A model generated the notes under the pieces. It did no database searches and was not told where the DNA came from. It saw only the letters and a program-made list of their open reading frames with translations. 16,660 nucleotides of DNA from DATKEH01 sp035546355 (lineage in GTDB: Bacteria > Acidobacteriota > Thermoanaerobaculia > Multivoradales > JAIOJS01): contig DATKEH010000166.1 in assembly GCA_035546355.1 (NCBI GenBank), positions 1 through 16,660 on the forward strand. The letters are read 5' to 3'. Below are positions 1-6,521 of this stretch, in pieces. Numbering within the stretch: position 1 is the stretch's first letter; each line of letters begins with the position of its first letter. The translations under genes were made by a program, and so were the position numbers.

Positions 1-630
1 GATGGGCGTGCCGGCGAGCTCTTCGGCGACGCGCAGGATGCGCGGCAGCATCTGCTTGCAGGACGGGCACCAGGAGCCGAAGAACACCCGCACCCGCACC
101 GGCTCGGCGACGCTCTTGAGCCCGCGCAGGATGGGCGGGGAGGCGCTGTACTTCGCGGCGTGGAAGGCGTACCCGGGGTCTCGTTCCAGCATCGCCTCGG
201 TGCCGTGCAGCCCGAGCAGGTACGGCTCCTCCTCCAGCCGCACCTCGCGGCCGTCGAGCGCGAAGCTGACGGTGCCGTCGTCGATCTCGAACGAGCCGGC
301 CGCGGCCAGCTCGGCGTCGGCCAGCAGGTCGAGACTGCCGTCCTGGTTGCGGACGATCTTCTCCGCCGGCACCCGCTCGACGGAGCGGGCGCGCGGCGAC
401 AGCAGCACCGGGCCCGGCAGCGAGGGCGCTTCGACCAGCATGGCCGACCCGCCCCGCTGCGAGCGGTACATCGCGGCCGCCGGATCGGCCTTCCCCGCCA
501 CCACCAGCCGGTATTCGCCCAGCGGCTCGAAGCCCTGGAGGTGGGCGTCGACCGGTACCTCCTGGGCACCGACCGCAGCGGCCACCGCCAGCCAGAACGC
601 CGTGACGTGGATCGCGCTGCGCAACATCAT
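1..630 (-). CDS. Secreted thioredoxin-like protein, C-terminus cut by window edge
   Basis: My own translation of the complement gives 210 codons open to the window edge. The N-terminus (MMLRSAIHVTAFWLAVAAAV, then GAQE) looks like a Sec signal peptide with cleavage near residue 22, so the protein should act outside the cytoplasm. Residues about 25-160 match no domain I can name. A thioredoxin-like start follows: a beta strand (VRVRVFFGSW) leading into W187-C188-P189-S190-C191, a CxxC redox site, then a helix. The partner thiols cannot be told from sequence. The start ATG at 630 overlaps the stop of the upstream MauE-like gene as ATGA. An AGGAG ribosome site at 636-640 lies 5 bases before this ATG and 8 bases before a second ATG at 627, so either may be used. 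Pairing with a MauE-type membrane protein supports a thiol-redox role. The fold call is firm and the exact substrate is unknown. Confidence 0.82.
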   Translation of the reverse strand, partial: MMLRSAIHVTAFWLAVAAAVGAQEVPVDAHLQGFEPLGEYRLVVAGKADPAAAMYRSQRGGSAMLVEAPSLPGPVLLSPRARSVERVPAEKIVRNQDGSLDLLADAELAAAGSFEIDDGTVSFALDGREVRLEEEPYLLGLHGTEAMLERDPGYAFHAAKYSASPPILRGLKSVAEPVRVRVFFGSWCPSCKQMLPRILRVAEELAGTPI

Positions 631-1598
631 TCGATCTCCTCGTCGCCGCCGGGTGCGGCCCCGTTCGCCTGCGGCGGCAACCCGCGGGACGTTACCACCA
701 CCTCCCCCTCCTCCACCAGGAACGAGCGCGGCAGCTCCCGGTACAGGGGGCGCAGCAGCTCGGCCGGCGCCTCCCGGACGGGGAAGGCCGGCCCCCAGTC
801 CCAGGTGAAGGCCTGGAGACGGTCGGGGGGTGACGCCGTCAGCGCCAGCAGCGGCGGCTCCCCCCCGTCGTATACGTAGGCGTTCAAGTCGTCGACCCAG
901 GCTGCCGGGTCGTCCTCGAGGTCCAACAGCACGACCCAGTGATTTCCTTCCAGCAGCTCGGGGGCGACGTCGCCGACGCAGACCTGCGGCTCGCCGCCGG
1001 CGCACAGCCGCGCCACCTCGACGCCGGGAGCGAGGCGGGTGGCGAGATCGTCGAGCGGCAGCTGCGGCGCATGCCAGCCGAGGAGCACGACGGCGGCGGC
1101 GCCGCCGAGGGCCAGCGCCCAGCGCGTCGCCTCGGCGGGGTGCGGGAAACGCGCGCGTCCCAGCCAGGCCAACGCCAACGCCGGCGCCATCAACAGAAGG
1201 TCCTGCCAGAAGGCCTCGGCCGGGGTGCGCTGCAGCAGGTTGCCGAAGCAGCCACAGGCGGCGGAGTCGGCGAGGCCGTGGGCGGCGCGCCACCACCCGC
1301 GAGCCGTGATCGCCAGGAAGAAGACCACCAGCGCGCTGACCGCGGTCAGCCATCCGGCATGGCGCAGCCCGAGCAGCAGCCCCAGCCCGAGGACGGCTTC
1401 GATCCCCAGGGCGACCAGGGCCGCCGTCTGCGGCGCCAGCGGCCCGGTCAGCCCTTCCAGCTGCAGCTGCTCGGCGAAGGCGATCGGGTCGGCCGCCTTG
1501 GCGAGGACTGCGACCAGCAGCACCGCCGCCAGCCACCAGGAGCCGAGACGACCGGCCCAGCGGCGCCAGGAAGGGGGGTGCGCGATCTCCTTGCCCAT
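627..1598 (-). CDS. MauE/DoxX-type redox membrane protein with thioredoxin-like tail
   Basis: This 323-residue protein has about four to five hydrophobic segments in its N-terminal half (roughly residues 19-36, 60-80, 83-100, 130-148, 158-175). C115-G-C117-F-G lies just before the fourth segment, the small cysteine motif typical of MauE/DoxX membrane proteins that pass reducing power across the membrane. Residues about 195-310 look like a degenerate thioredoxin fold: strands (WVVLLDLEDD, PLLALTA), a cis-proline-like ELPRSFLV turn, and a last strand EGEVVVTSRG. The CxxC is absent; only C199 and C207 remain. The same domain order occurs in DoxX-thioredoxin proteins of other phyla. Start is ATG at 1598. 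Its AGGA ribosome site (1607-1610) overlaps the stop codon of the acyltransferase gene, so translation is probably coupled. Its own stop overlaps the thioredoxin-like start. Inferred role: electron supply to the periplasmic thioredoxin encoded next. Confidence 0.8.
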   Translation of the reverse strand: MGKEIAHPPSWRRWAGRLGSWWLAAVLLVAVLAKAADPIAFAEQLQLEGLTGPLAPQTAALVALGIEAVLGLGLLLGLRHAGWLTAVSALVVFFLAITARGWWRAAHGLADSAACGCFGNLLQRTPAEAFWQDLLLMAPALALAWLGRARFPHPAEATRWALALGGAAAVVLLGWHAPQLPLDDLATRLAPGVEVARLCAGGEPQVCVGDVAPELLEGNHWVVLLDLEDDPAAWVDDLNAYVYDGGEPPLLALTASPPDRLQAFTWDWGPAFPVREAPAELLRPLYRELPRSFLVEEGEVVVTSRGLPPQANGAAPGGDEEIE

Positions 1599-1606
1599 GG
1601 CGGAAA

Positions 1607-1610
1607 TCCT
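1607..1610 (-). promoter_or_regulatory. Ribosome binding site overlapping an upstream stop
   Basis: AGGA on the minus strand shares bases with the TAG stop of the acyltransferase gene (1609-1611) and sits 8 bases before the MauE-like ATG at 1598. This fixes that start and implies that ribosomes finishing the acyltransferase can re-initiate. Confidence 0.6.
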
Positions 1611-2358
1611 ACCCGTCGCTCCGCCCCTCGATGTCGCGCCGCAGCGCCTCGACCCGCTGCTCCACCCGCTCGGTCAGCGCCACGCGGTCGTCGGGGCCGA
1701 GGTCGTCCACCGCCACCGGCTCACCGAAGCGCACCCGGATGATCCCGGGTCGCAGACGCCAGCTGCCGGGCGGCACCACGCGCGCCGCCCCGGCCACGGC
1801 CACCGGCACCACCGGTACGCCGGCCGCCAGCGGCGGCGCCAGCGCGCCGCTCTTGAAGCGCTGCGGCTCCCCCTCCGCCCCCCGGGTACCGCCCGGGAAG
1901 GCCATGACGCTGCGGCCGCGCCGCAGCAGCTCGGCCGCCTCCAGCGCCCCGGCCCTGCCACTGGCGCGCCGCTCGCGGTCGACGAACACCATCCCCATGG
2001 CCGCCATGTACCAGCCGAGGAACGGCACCCGCCGCAGCTCGCGCTTGGCGACGAAGTGCAGGTCGACGGGCGAGGCGGCCAGCAGCGCGGGGACGTCGCC
2101 CAGGGATTGGTGGTTGCAGGCGAAGAACCAGGCGCGGCCGGGATCGAGCGTCTCGGCCCCCGCGGCGTCGAGCCGCGCGCCCGCTGCCCACAGGATGCCG
2201 GGCGCCCAGACGCGGCGCGCCATGGCCAGCGACGGGCGACGGCTGCGCGTCGCCACGGCGAGCCCCAGGGCGATCGTGATCCAGCACGCCGACCAGGCGG
2301 CGATGAAGGCCCACTGCAGCAGGTTCAACGCCGGCCACAGCGGGGATTTCAGCGACAC
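1609..2358 (-). CDS. plsC: 1-acyl-glycerol-3-phosphate acyltransferase-type (PlsC family)
   Basis: PlsC-family enzymes move an acyl chain onto lysophosphatidic acid at the inner face of the membrane, making phosphatidic acid. The sequence shows an N-terminal membrane helix (about residues 12-36), then the four family blocks: N82-H83-Q-S-L-G-D88 (the H-x4-D catalytic pair), F125-V-D-R128, F154-P-G-G-T-R159 and V181-P-V-V-P-V-A-V188. The 249-residue length is normal. The third block usually reads FPEGTR; here the conserved Glu is Gly156. I chose the GTG at 2358, with GAGG about 13 bases upstream, because it precedes the membrane helix and gives family length. The frame stays open much further upstream, but that extension overlaps the FHA-RDD gene and is not protein-like. 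It lies 41 bases after that gene and 10 bases before the MauE-like gene, so likely one operon. Family is clear; substrate choice is not. Confidence 0.87.
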   Translation of the reverse strand: MSLKSPLWPALNLLQWAFIAAWSACWITIALGLAVATRSRRPSLAMARRVWAPGILWAAGARLDAAGAETLDPGRAWFFACNHQSLGDVPALLAASPVDLHFVAKRELRRVPFLGWYMAAMGMVFVDRERRASGRAGALEAAELLRRGRSVMAFPGGTRGAEGEPQRFKSGALAPPLAAGVPVVPVAVAGAARVVPPGSWRLRPGIIRVRFGEPVAVDDLGPDDRVALTERVEQRVEALRRDIEGRSDG

Positions 2359-2399
2359 GAAATGGGCCCCGACCTCAGGGCATAGGGTGGGGGATGGGC

Positions 2400-3479
2400 C
2401 TACCGCCGACCGACCGAGGTGCCGGCCAGCATGTCGTGCAGCCCGCGCTTGTCGGCGGTGAAGGCGATCATCAGGAAGCCGATGCCGGCGATCGCGCCGC
2501 TGACCCAGTACCCGACGTAGCGCAGCAGGGCCTTCGTCAGGCCGATGCCGACCTTGCCGTCGGCGGTGACGTAGAGCTTGAGCACCGCCTTGCCCGGCGT
2601 CGTCCCCCAAATCGCCCAGCCGACCACCGGCACGCCCACCGACAGCAGGAACGACACCCCCACGGCCACCAGCGCCCCCGTCTCGTCGAGCGGACCGCCG
2701 AACGGGAAGGACGCCAGGAAGGTGAGGGCCCAGATCCACACCGCGTCGATGAGCACCGCGGCCAGGCGGATGCCGAAGCCGGCCGGTCGCAACCCGCCGG
2801 CGGCTGCTGGAGCGGGCCCTGCCGCGCCGGGCCGCGCCGGTGATGGGGCGCGGTCGACCGCCGGCGGCAGGTCGGCCCGCGGCGGCGGGGGGAGGGGGGG
2901 CTGCGGTCGCTCCACCGGCTCCCGCAGCGTGTGGTCGGCGGGCCGCTGCGGCGGCGCCACCGGCACCGGCTCGCGGTAGATCTCGGTACGGCCGCCGGCG
3001 GCGAGCGGCGCCGGCGGCGGCGGCGGCCCCGGCTCGTCCTCGGCAGCGATCGGCGTGGTCGCCGAAGGCACCTGCTGGCCGACCGGGCTCCCCAGCCGAT
3101 GGCGGCAGCGCGGGCACACCTCGGCGTGCACCGGCAGCTCGGCGCCGCACGACGGGCAGGTGATGCCGCCGGCGTCCAGGCGCACCGTCGCCCCCACGTC
3201 CTCGGGTGGCGCGGTGACGTGCACCACGATCTCGGTTTCGCCGATGGTGATCCGGTCGCCGTCGGCGATCGGCCGCTCCCCGTCCAGCCGCTCGCCGTTG
3301 ACGTAGGTGCCGTTGCTCGACTCCAGGTCGCGCACCCGCACGTCTCCAGGCTGCACCACCAGCATGGCGTGGTTGCGGCTGGCGCTCGGGTCGCGCAAGG
3401 TGACCGTGCAGCCACGGCTGCGGCCGAGCGTCGCCTCGCCCTCCTGAAGCTCCACCCGGCGCCCCTCGAGCTCCAGCAC
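2400..3479 (-). CDS. FHA domain / zinc ribbon / RDD membrane protein
   Basis: Three modules are visible. Residues 1-88 form an FHA domain, a phospho-threonine reader, with G19-R20, S34-R35-N36-H37 and S54-S-N-G-T58, so the binding residues are intact. C108/C111 and C122/C125 form a zinc ribbon of CPSC...CPRC type. A low-complexity Pro/Ala-rich linker (about 131-228) leads into a C-terminal RDD domain (about 231-356) with membrane segments near 238-258, 266-290 and 323-343, plus the TPGK and KRGLHDMLAGT motifs. The FHA part should lie in the cytoplasm, tethered to the membrane. A partner Ser/Thr kinase is expected from FHA biology but none is in the window. GTG at 3479 is the first ordinary start, but the only good ribosome site (3509-3514) is 29 bases away and fits an ATC codon at 3503 or 3500 better. 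Substrate or transported molecule is unknown. Confidence 0.87.
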   Translation of the reverse strand: MLELEGRRVELQEGEATLGRSRGCTVTLRDPSASRNHAMLVVQPGDVRVRDLESSNGTYVNGERLDGERPIADGDRITIGETEIVVHVTAPPEDVGATVRLDAGGITCPSCGAELPVHAEVCPRCRHRLGSPVGQQVPSATTPIAAEDEPGPPPPPAPLAAGGRTEIYREPVPVAPPQRPADHTLREPVERPQPPLPPPPRADLPPAVDRAPSPARPGAAGPAPAAAGGLRPAGFGIRLAAVLIDAVWIWALTFLASFPFGGPLDETGALVAVGVSFLLSVGVPVVGWAIWGTTPGKAVLKLYVTADGKVGIGLTKALLRYVGYWVSGAIAGIGFLMIAFTADKRGLHDMLAGTSVGRR

Positions 3480-3508
3480 GTAGGTCCAGTTGCCGTCGAT
3501 GATCCGTC

Positions 3509-3514
3509 CCTCCT
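3509..3514 (-). promoter_or_regulatory. Perfect AGGAGG ribosome binding site with no ordinary start codon near it
   Basis: AGGAGG on the minus strand lies 5 bases before an ATC codon at 3503-3501 and 8 bases before a second ATC at 3500-3498. Both are in frame with the FHA-RDD protein. The first GTG in that frame is 29 bases away. An ATG at 3541 is in another frame and upstream of the site. Confidence 0.6.
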
Positions 3515-3569
3515 GTCGCGTCCGGGCGCCGAGGATATCACCCTCGGTCGCCGGTGGAGAACGACCCTC

Positions 3570-6413
3570 TCAGGCGGTGGCCACGCGGCGCCGCGGCTGC
3601 CAGGAGAGGTGCCGTCGCAGCTCCTCGGCCGTCGGCCCCTCCCCCTCCTCCAGCAGCTCCTCGAGCGGGCCGCAGAACATCAACCCGCCGCCGTGCTTGC
3701 CGCCCTCCGGCCCGAGGTCGACGATCCAGTCGCAGCGCGCCACCAGATCCAGCTGGTGCTCCACCACCACCACCGTGTCCCCGCCCTGCACCAGGCGGCG
3801 CAGCGAACGGTAGAGCAGGGCGATGTCGGAGAGGTGCAGGCCGGTCGTCGGCTCGTCGAACAGCAGCAGCCGCCGGCCGCGTTTGCCCGACTGGCGCAGG
3901 AAGGCGGCGAGCTTGAGACGCTGCGCCTCCCCCACCGACAGGGTGGAGGTGGGCTGTCCGAGCCGCAGGTAGCCGAGGCCCGCGCTGTCCAACAGCCGCA
4001 GCTTGCGGCACAGCCCCTTCTGGTCGGCGAACCGCTCCAGCGCCTGCGACACCGTCAGCTCCAGCGTCTCGGCGATGGTGCGGCCGTGCAGCCGCACCGC
4101 CAGCACGTCGGGGCGGAAGCGCTTGCCCTGGCAGCGGTCACAGACCACCTCCAGGGTGCCCATGAACTGCAGGTCGACCTCCTGGCTGCCGGTGCCCCGG
4201 CAGTCCGGGCAACGGCCGCGGTCGAGGTTGAAGGAGAAGGCGCCGGCGTCGAGACGGCGGGCGCGGGCGGCCGGGGTAGCCGCGAAGAGCTTGCGCAGCT
4301 CGTCGTAGGCGCCGATGGTGGTGACGGGGTTGGAGCGGCTCGAGCGCCCCAGCGGTCGCTGGTCGACCATCACCACCTCGCCCAGCCGCTGCAACCCCTC
4401 GATGCGCCGGCACGGGCCCGGCTCGGCTCCGGCCTCGCCCCGCGCCGCGCGCCACCCTTCGTACAGCACGTCCTCGACCAGCGTCGACTTGCCCGAGCCG
4501 GAGACGCCGGTGACCGCCACCAGGGTGGCCAGCGGGATGGCGACGTCGATGCCCCGCAGGTTGTGCGCCGAGGCGCCGAGGATCTCCACCCGCTGCCGCC
4601 GCGCCAGCTCGTCGCCGAGACTGCGCAGGCCCTTCTCCTGCCGCCGCCGCGCCAGGTGGCGCCGCGCCAGCTGCGGCCGCGGCCGGGTGAGGTAGCGCGC
4701 GGTGAGGGTGCGCCCCTCGCGCACCATCTCGCCGACCGGCCCGGCGAACAGCACCTCGCCGCCGGCCTCGCCGGCGCCGGGGCCGAGCTCGATCACGTGA
4801 TCGGCCCCCTCGATGATCACCGGGTCGTGCTCCACCACCAGCACGGTGTTGCCGCGCCGGGCCAGGTCGGCCATCAGCTCGAGCAGCCGCCGGCTGTCGC
4901 GGGGGTGGAGGCCGATCGTCGGCTCGTCCAGTGCGTACAGCGTGCCGGTGAGGCCCGAGCCGAGCGCCGCCGCCAGGTGGATGCGCTGGGTCTCGCCGCC
5001 CGAGAGGGTGCGCGCCGCACGGTCGAGCGTCAGGTAGTCGAGGCCGACGCGGTGCAGCACCTCCAGCCGGCTGGCCAGCGTCGCCAGCAGGTGATGGGCC
5101 AGGGCCCGCTCGGCCGCCGGGAAGCGCTGCGCCCCGAGCCAGGCGGAGAGCTCCTCGACGCTCATGGCGGTGAGCTCGGGGAAGCTGCGCCCGCACAACC
5201 GCACCGCCAGGGCCTCGGGGCGGAGACGGGCGCCGCCGCAGTCCGGGCAGGGGAAGTAGCCGCGGTAGCGCGCCAGCAGCACCCGCACGTGCACCTTGTA
5301 GGTGCGCCCCTCGAGCCATTCGAAGAAGGGGGCGATGCCGCAGAACCCCTTCCCCCCCGCCCACACCCAGCGCCGGGTCTCCGCGGGAAGCTCTCGCCAC
5401 GGCACGTCGAGCGGCACGCCGCGGCGGCGGCAGGCGACCAGCAGCTCGTCGTACATCTCCTCGTAGGAGGGGGTGTTCCAGGGAGCGAACGGGCGCTGGC
5501 CGAGCGCCAGCGACGGGTCGGGAACGACCCGCCGGCGGTCGACGCCGATGGTGCGCCCGAAGCCGCTGCACGTCGGGCAGGCGCCGAGCGGCGAGTCGAA
5601 CGAGAACAGCGCCGCCTGCGGCGGCCGCACCTCTTCGCCGCACGCCGGGCAGGAGAGCTGCTGGCGGATGTGGCGCTCGCCGGCCGGGCCGCGGGCGGTG
5701 ACCACGCCAGGCCCCAGTCGCAGCCCCTGCTCCAGCGCCTCGACCAGCCGCGGCTCGTCCTCGGGCCGCGCCCGATACCGGCCGAGCACCACCGGCAGCG
5801 GATCGCGGGACTCCGGCCAGGTGGCGCCCGGCGCGAGTCGCTCCAGGCCGCCGCTCGGGTCCAGCACCCGGAAGAACCCCTGGCGCATCAGCTCGGCGAG
5901 CTGCTGGTCGGCGTTGCGCCGCGGCCGGGGCAGGCGCACCGACAGCAGGATCTCGTCGCCCACCAGGCCGGAGGCCAGCTCGCCGGCCCCTGCAGCCGCC
6001 GTCCAGCGCCGCGCCGGGCCGTGGCCGTGGGGGCACCGACTCTCCCCCAGGTTCGCGAACAGCAGTCGCAGCAGGTCGAGGATCTCGGTCATCGACCCGA
6101 CCGTCGAGCGGGCGTTGCGCACCGAGCTCTTGGCCTCCAGCGCCACCGCCGGCAGCAGATTCTCCATCGCCTCGACGGGCGGGCGTTCGAGCTGCTGGAT
6201 GAACTGCTGGGCGTAGGTCGACATCGATTCGACGAAGCGGCGCTGCCCCTCGGCGAAGATGGTGTCGAAGACCAGCGACGACTTGCCGGCGCCGGACGGA
6301 CCGGTCACCACGGTCACCTTGCCGTGGGGAATGGCGCAGGAGACGTCCTTCAGGTTGTGGGTGCGCGCCCCGGTGACGGTCAACGCGCGGTGCTGCAGGC
6401 GGGAATCGGTCAC
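3570..6413 (-). CDS. uvrA: UvrA-family excinuclease ATPase (UvrA paralog)
   Basis: UvrA is the damage-recognition ATPase of nucleotide excision repair. This 947-residue protein has the full plan: first ABC half with Walker A GPSGAGKSS (38-46), signature LSGGE (470-474) and LDEPTIGLH (495-503); second half with GVSGSGKST (636-644), signature LSVGE (825-829) and LFDEPTTGLH (851-860). Zinc sites are C255/C258/C279/C282 and C735/C738/C758/C761. A region fitting the UvrB-contact domain lies between about 130 and 245. Differences from housekeeping UvrA as I know it: the second signature has Val for Gly, and the early NPRSTVG block reads NARSTVG at 100-106. No uvrB or uvrC is near, so a specialised paralog is likely. 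I chose GTG at 6413, which puts the ARTHNLK block at residues 16-22. TTG at 6467 would add 18 Arg-rich residues. Family certain; start and role in repair less so. Confidence 0.85.
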   Translation of the reverse strand: MTDSRLQHRALTVTGARTHNLKDVSCAIPHGKVTVVTGPSGAGKSSLVFDTIFAEGQRRFVESMSTYAQQFIQQLERPPVEAMENLLPAVALEAKSSVRNARSTVGSMTEILDLLRLLFANLGESRCPHGHGPARRWTAAAGAGELASGLVGDEILLSVRLPRPRRNADQQLAELMRQGFFRVLDPSGGLERLAPGATWPESRDPLPVVLGRYRARPEDEPRLVEALEQGLRLGPGVVTARGPAGERHIRQQLSCPACGEEVRPPQAALFSFDSPLGACPTCSGFGRTIGVDRRRVVPDPSLALGQRPFAPWNTPSYEEMYDELLVACRRRGVPLDVPWRELPAETRRWVWAGGKGFCGIAPFFEWLEGRTYKVHVRVLLARYRGYFPCPDCGGARLRPEALAVRLCGRSFPELTAMSVEELSAWLGAQRFPAAERALAHHLLATLASRLEVLHRVGLDYLTLDRAARTLSGGETQRIHLAAALGSGLTGTLYALDEPTIGLHPRDSRRLLELMADLARRGNTVLVVEHDPVIIEGADHVIELGPGAGEAGGEVLFAGPVGEMVREGRTLTARYLTRPRPQLARRHLARRRQEKGLRSLGDELARRQRVEILGASAHNLRGIDVAIPLATLVAVTGVSGSGKSTLVEDVLYEGWRAARGEAGAEPGPCRRIEGLQRLGEVVMVDQRPLGRSSRSNPVTTIGAYDELRKLFAATPAARARRLDAGAFSFNLDRGRCPDCRGTGSQEVDLQFMGTLEVVCDRCQGKRFRPDVLAVRLHGRTIAETLELTVSQALERFADQKGLCRKLRLLDSAGLGYLRLGQPTSTLSVGEAQRLKLAAFLRQSGKRGRRLLLFDEPTTGLHLSDIALLYRSLRRLVQGGDTVVVVEHQLDLVARCDWIVDLGPEGGKHGGGLMFCGPLEELLEEGEGPTAEELRRHLSWQPRRRVATA

Positions 6414-6433
6414 GGCGTCGACTCGGCCGCGGT

Positions 6434-6449
6434 CGGCGGCTCTCCGCCG
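6434..6449 (-). other. Short GC hairpin before uvrA-like start
   Basis: A 6-base-pair perfect stem, CGGCGG / CCGCCG, with a 4-base loop lies 20 bases upstream of the GTG start at 6413. It is the only clear structure in the 108-base gap between the penicillin-binding protein stop and this start. There is no T-run, so it is not a classical terminator. In DNA this GC-rich, chance is a fair explanation. Confidence 0.3.
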
Positions 6450-6521
6450 CGCGGGCGTGTGGGGCAAGGGTGGGAACGGCTCATGACGGGCTCGCCGGTG
6501 AACCGATGAGTTTAGCCTGCC

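Noticed and set aside
2359..3150. Upstream extension of the acyltransferase frame, giving a 513-residue protein
   Set aside because: The extra part overlaps the FHA-RDD gene and is Arg/Ala/Pro-rich without motifs. The acyltransferase is full length from GTG 2358.
6434..6449. Intrinsic terminator between the penicillin-binding protein and UvrA-like genes
   Set aside because: The hairpin is short and has no T-run in either direction.
6414..6467. TTG start at 6467 for the UvrA-like protein
   Set aside because: It adds 18 Arg-rich residues that I do not recognise from the family and lacks a ribosome site. GTG 6413 gives usual family length. It is not fully excluded.
2931..6509. Very long plus-strand open frame (1192 codons) opposite the UvrA gene
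   Set aside because: Its translation is Arg/His/Gln/Pro-rich without domains, while the opposite strand encodes a complete UvrA-family protein. It is a high-GC shadow frame.
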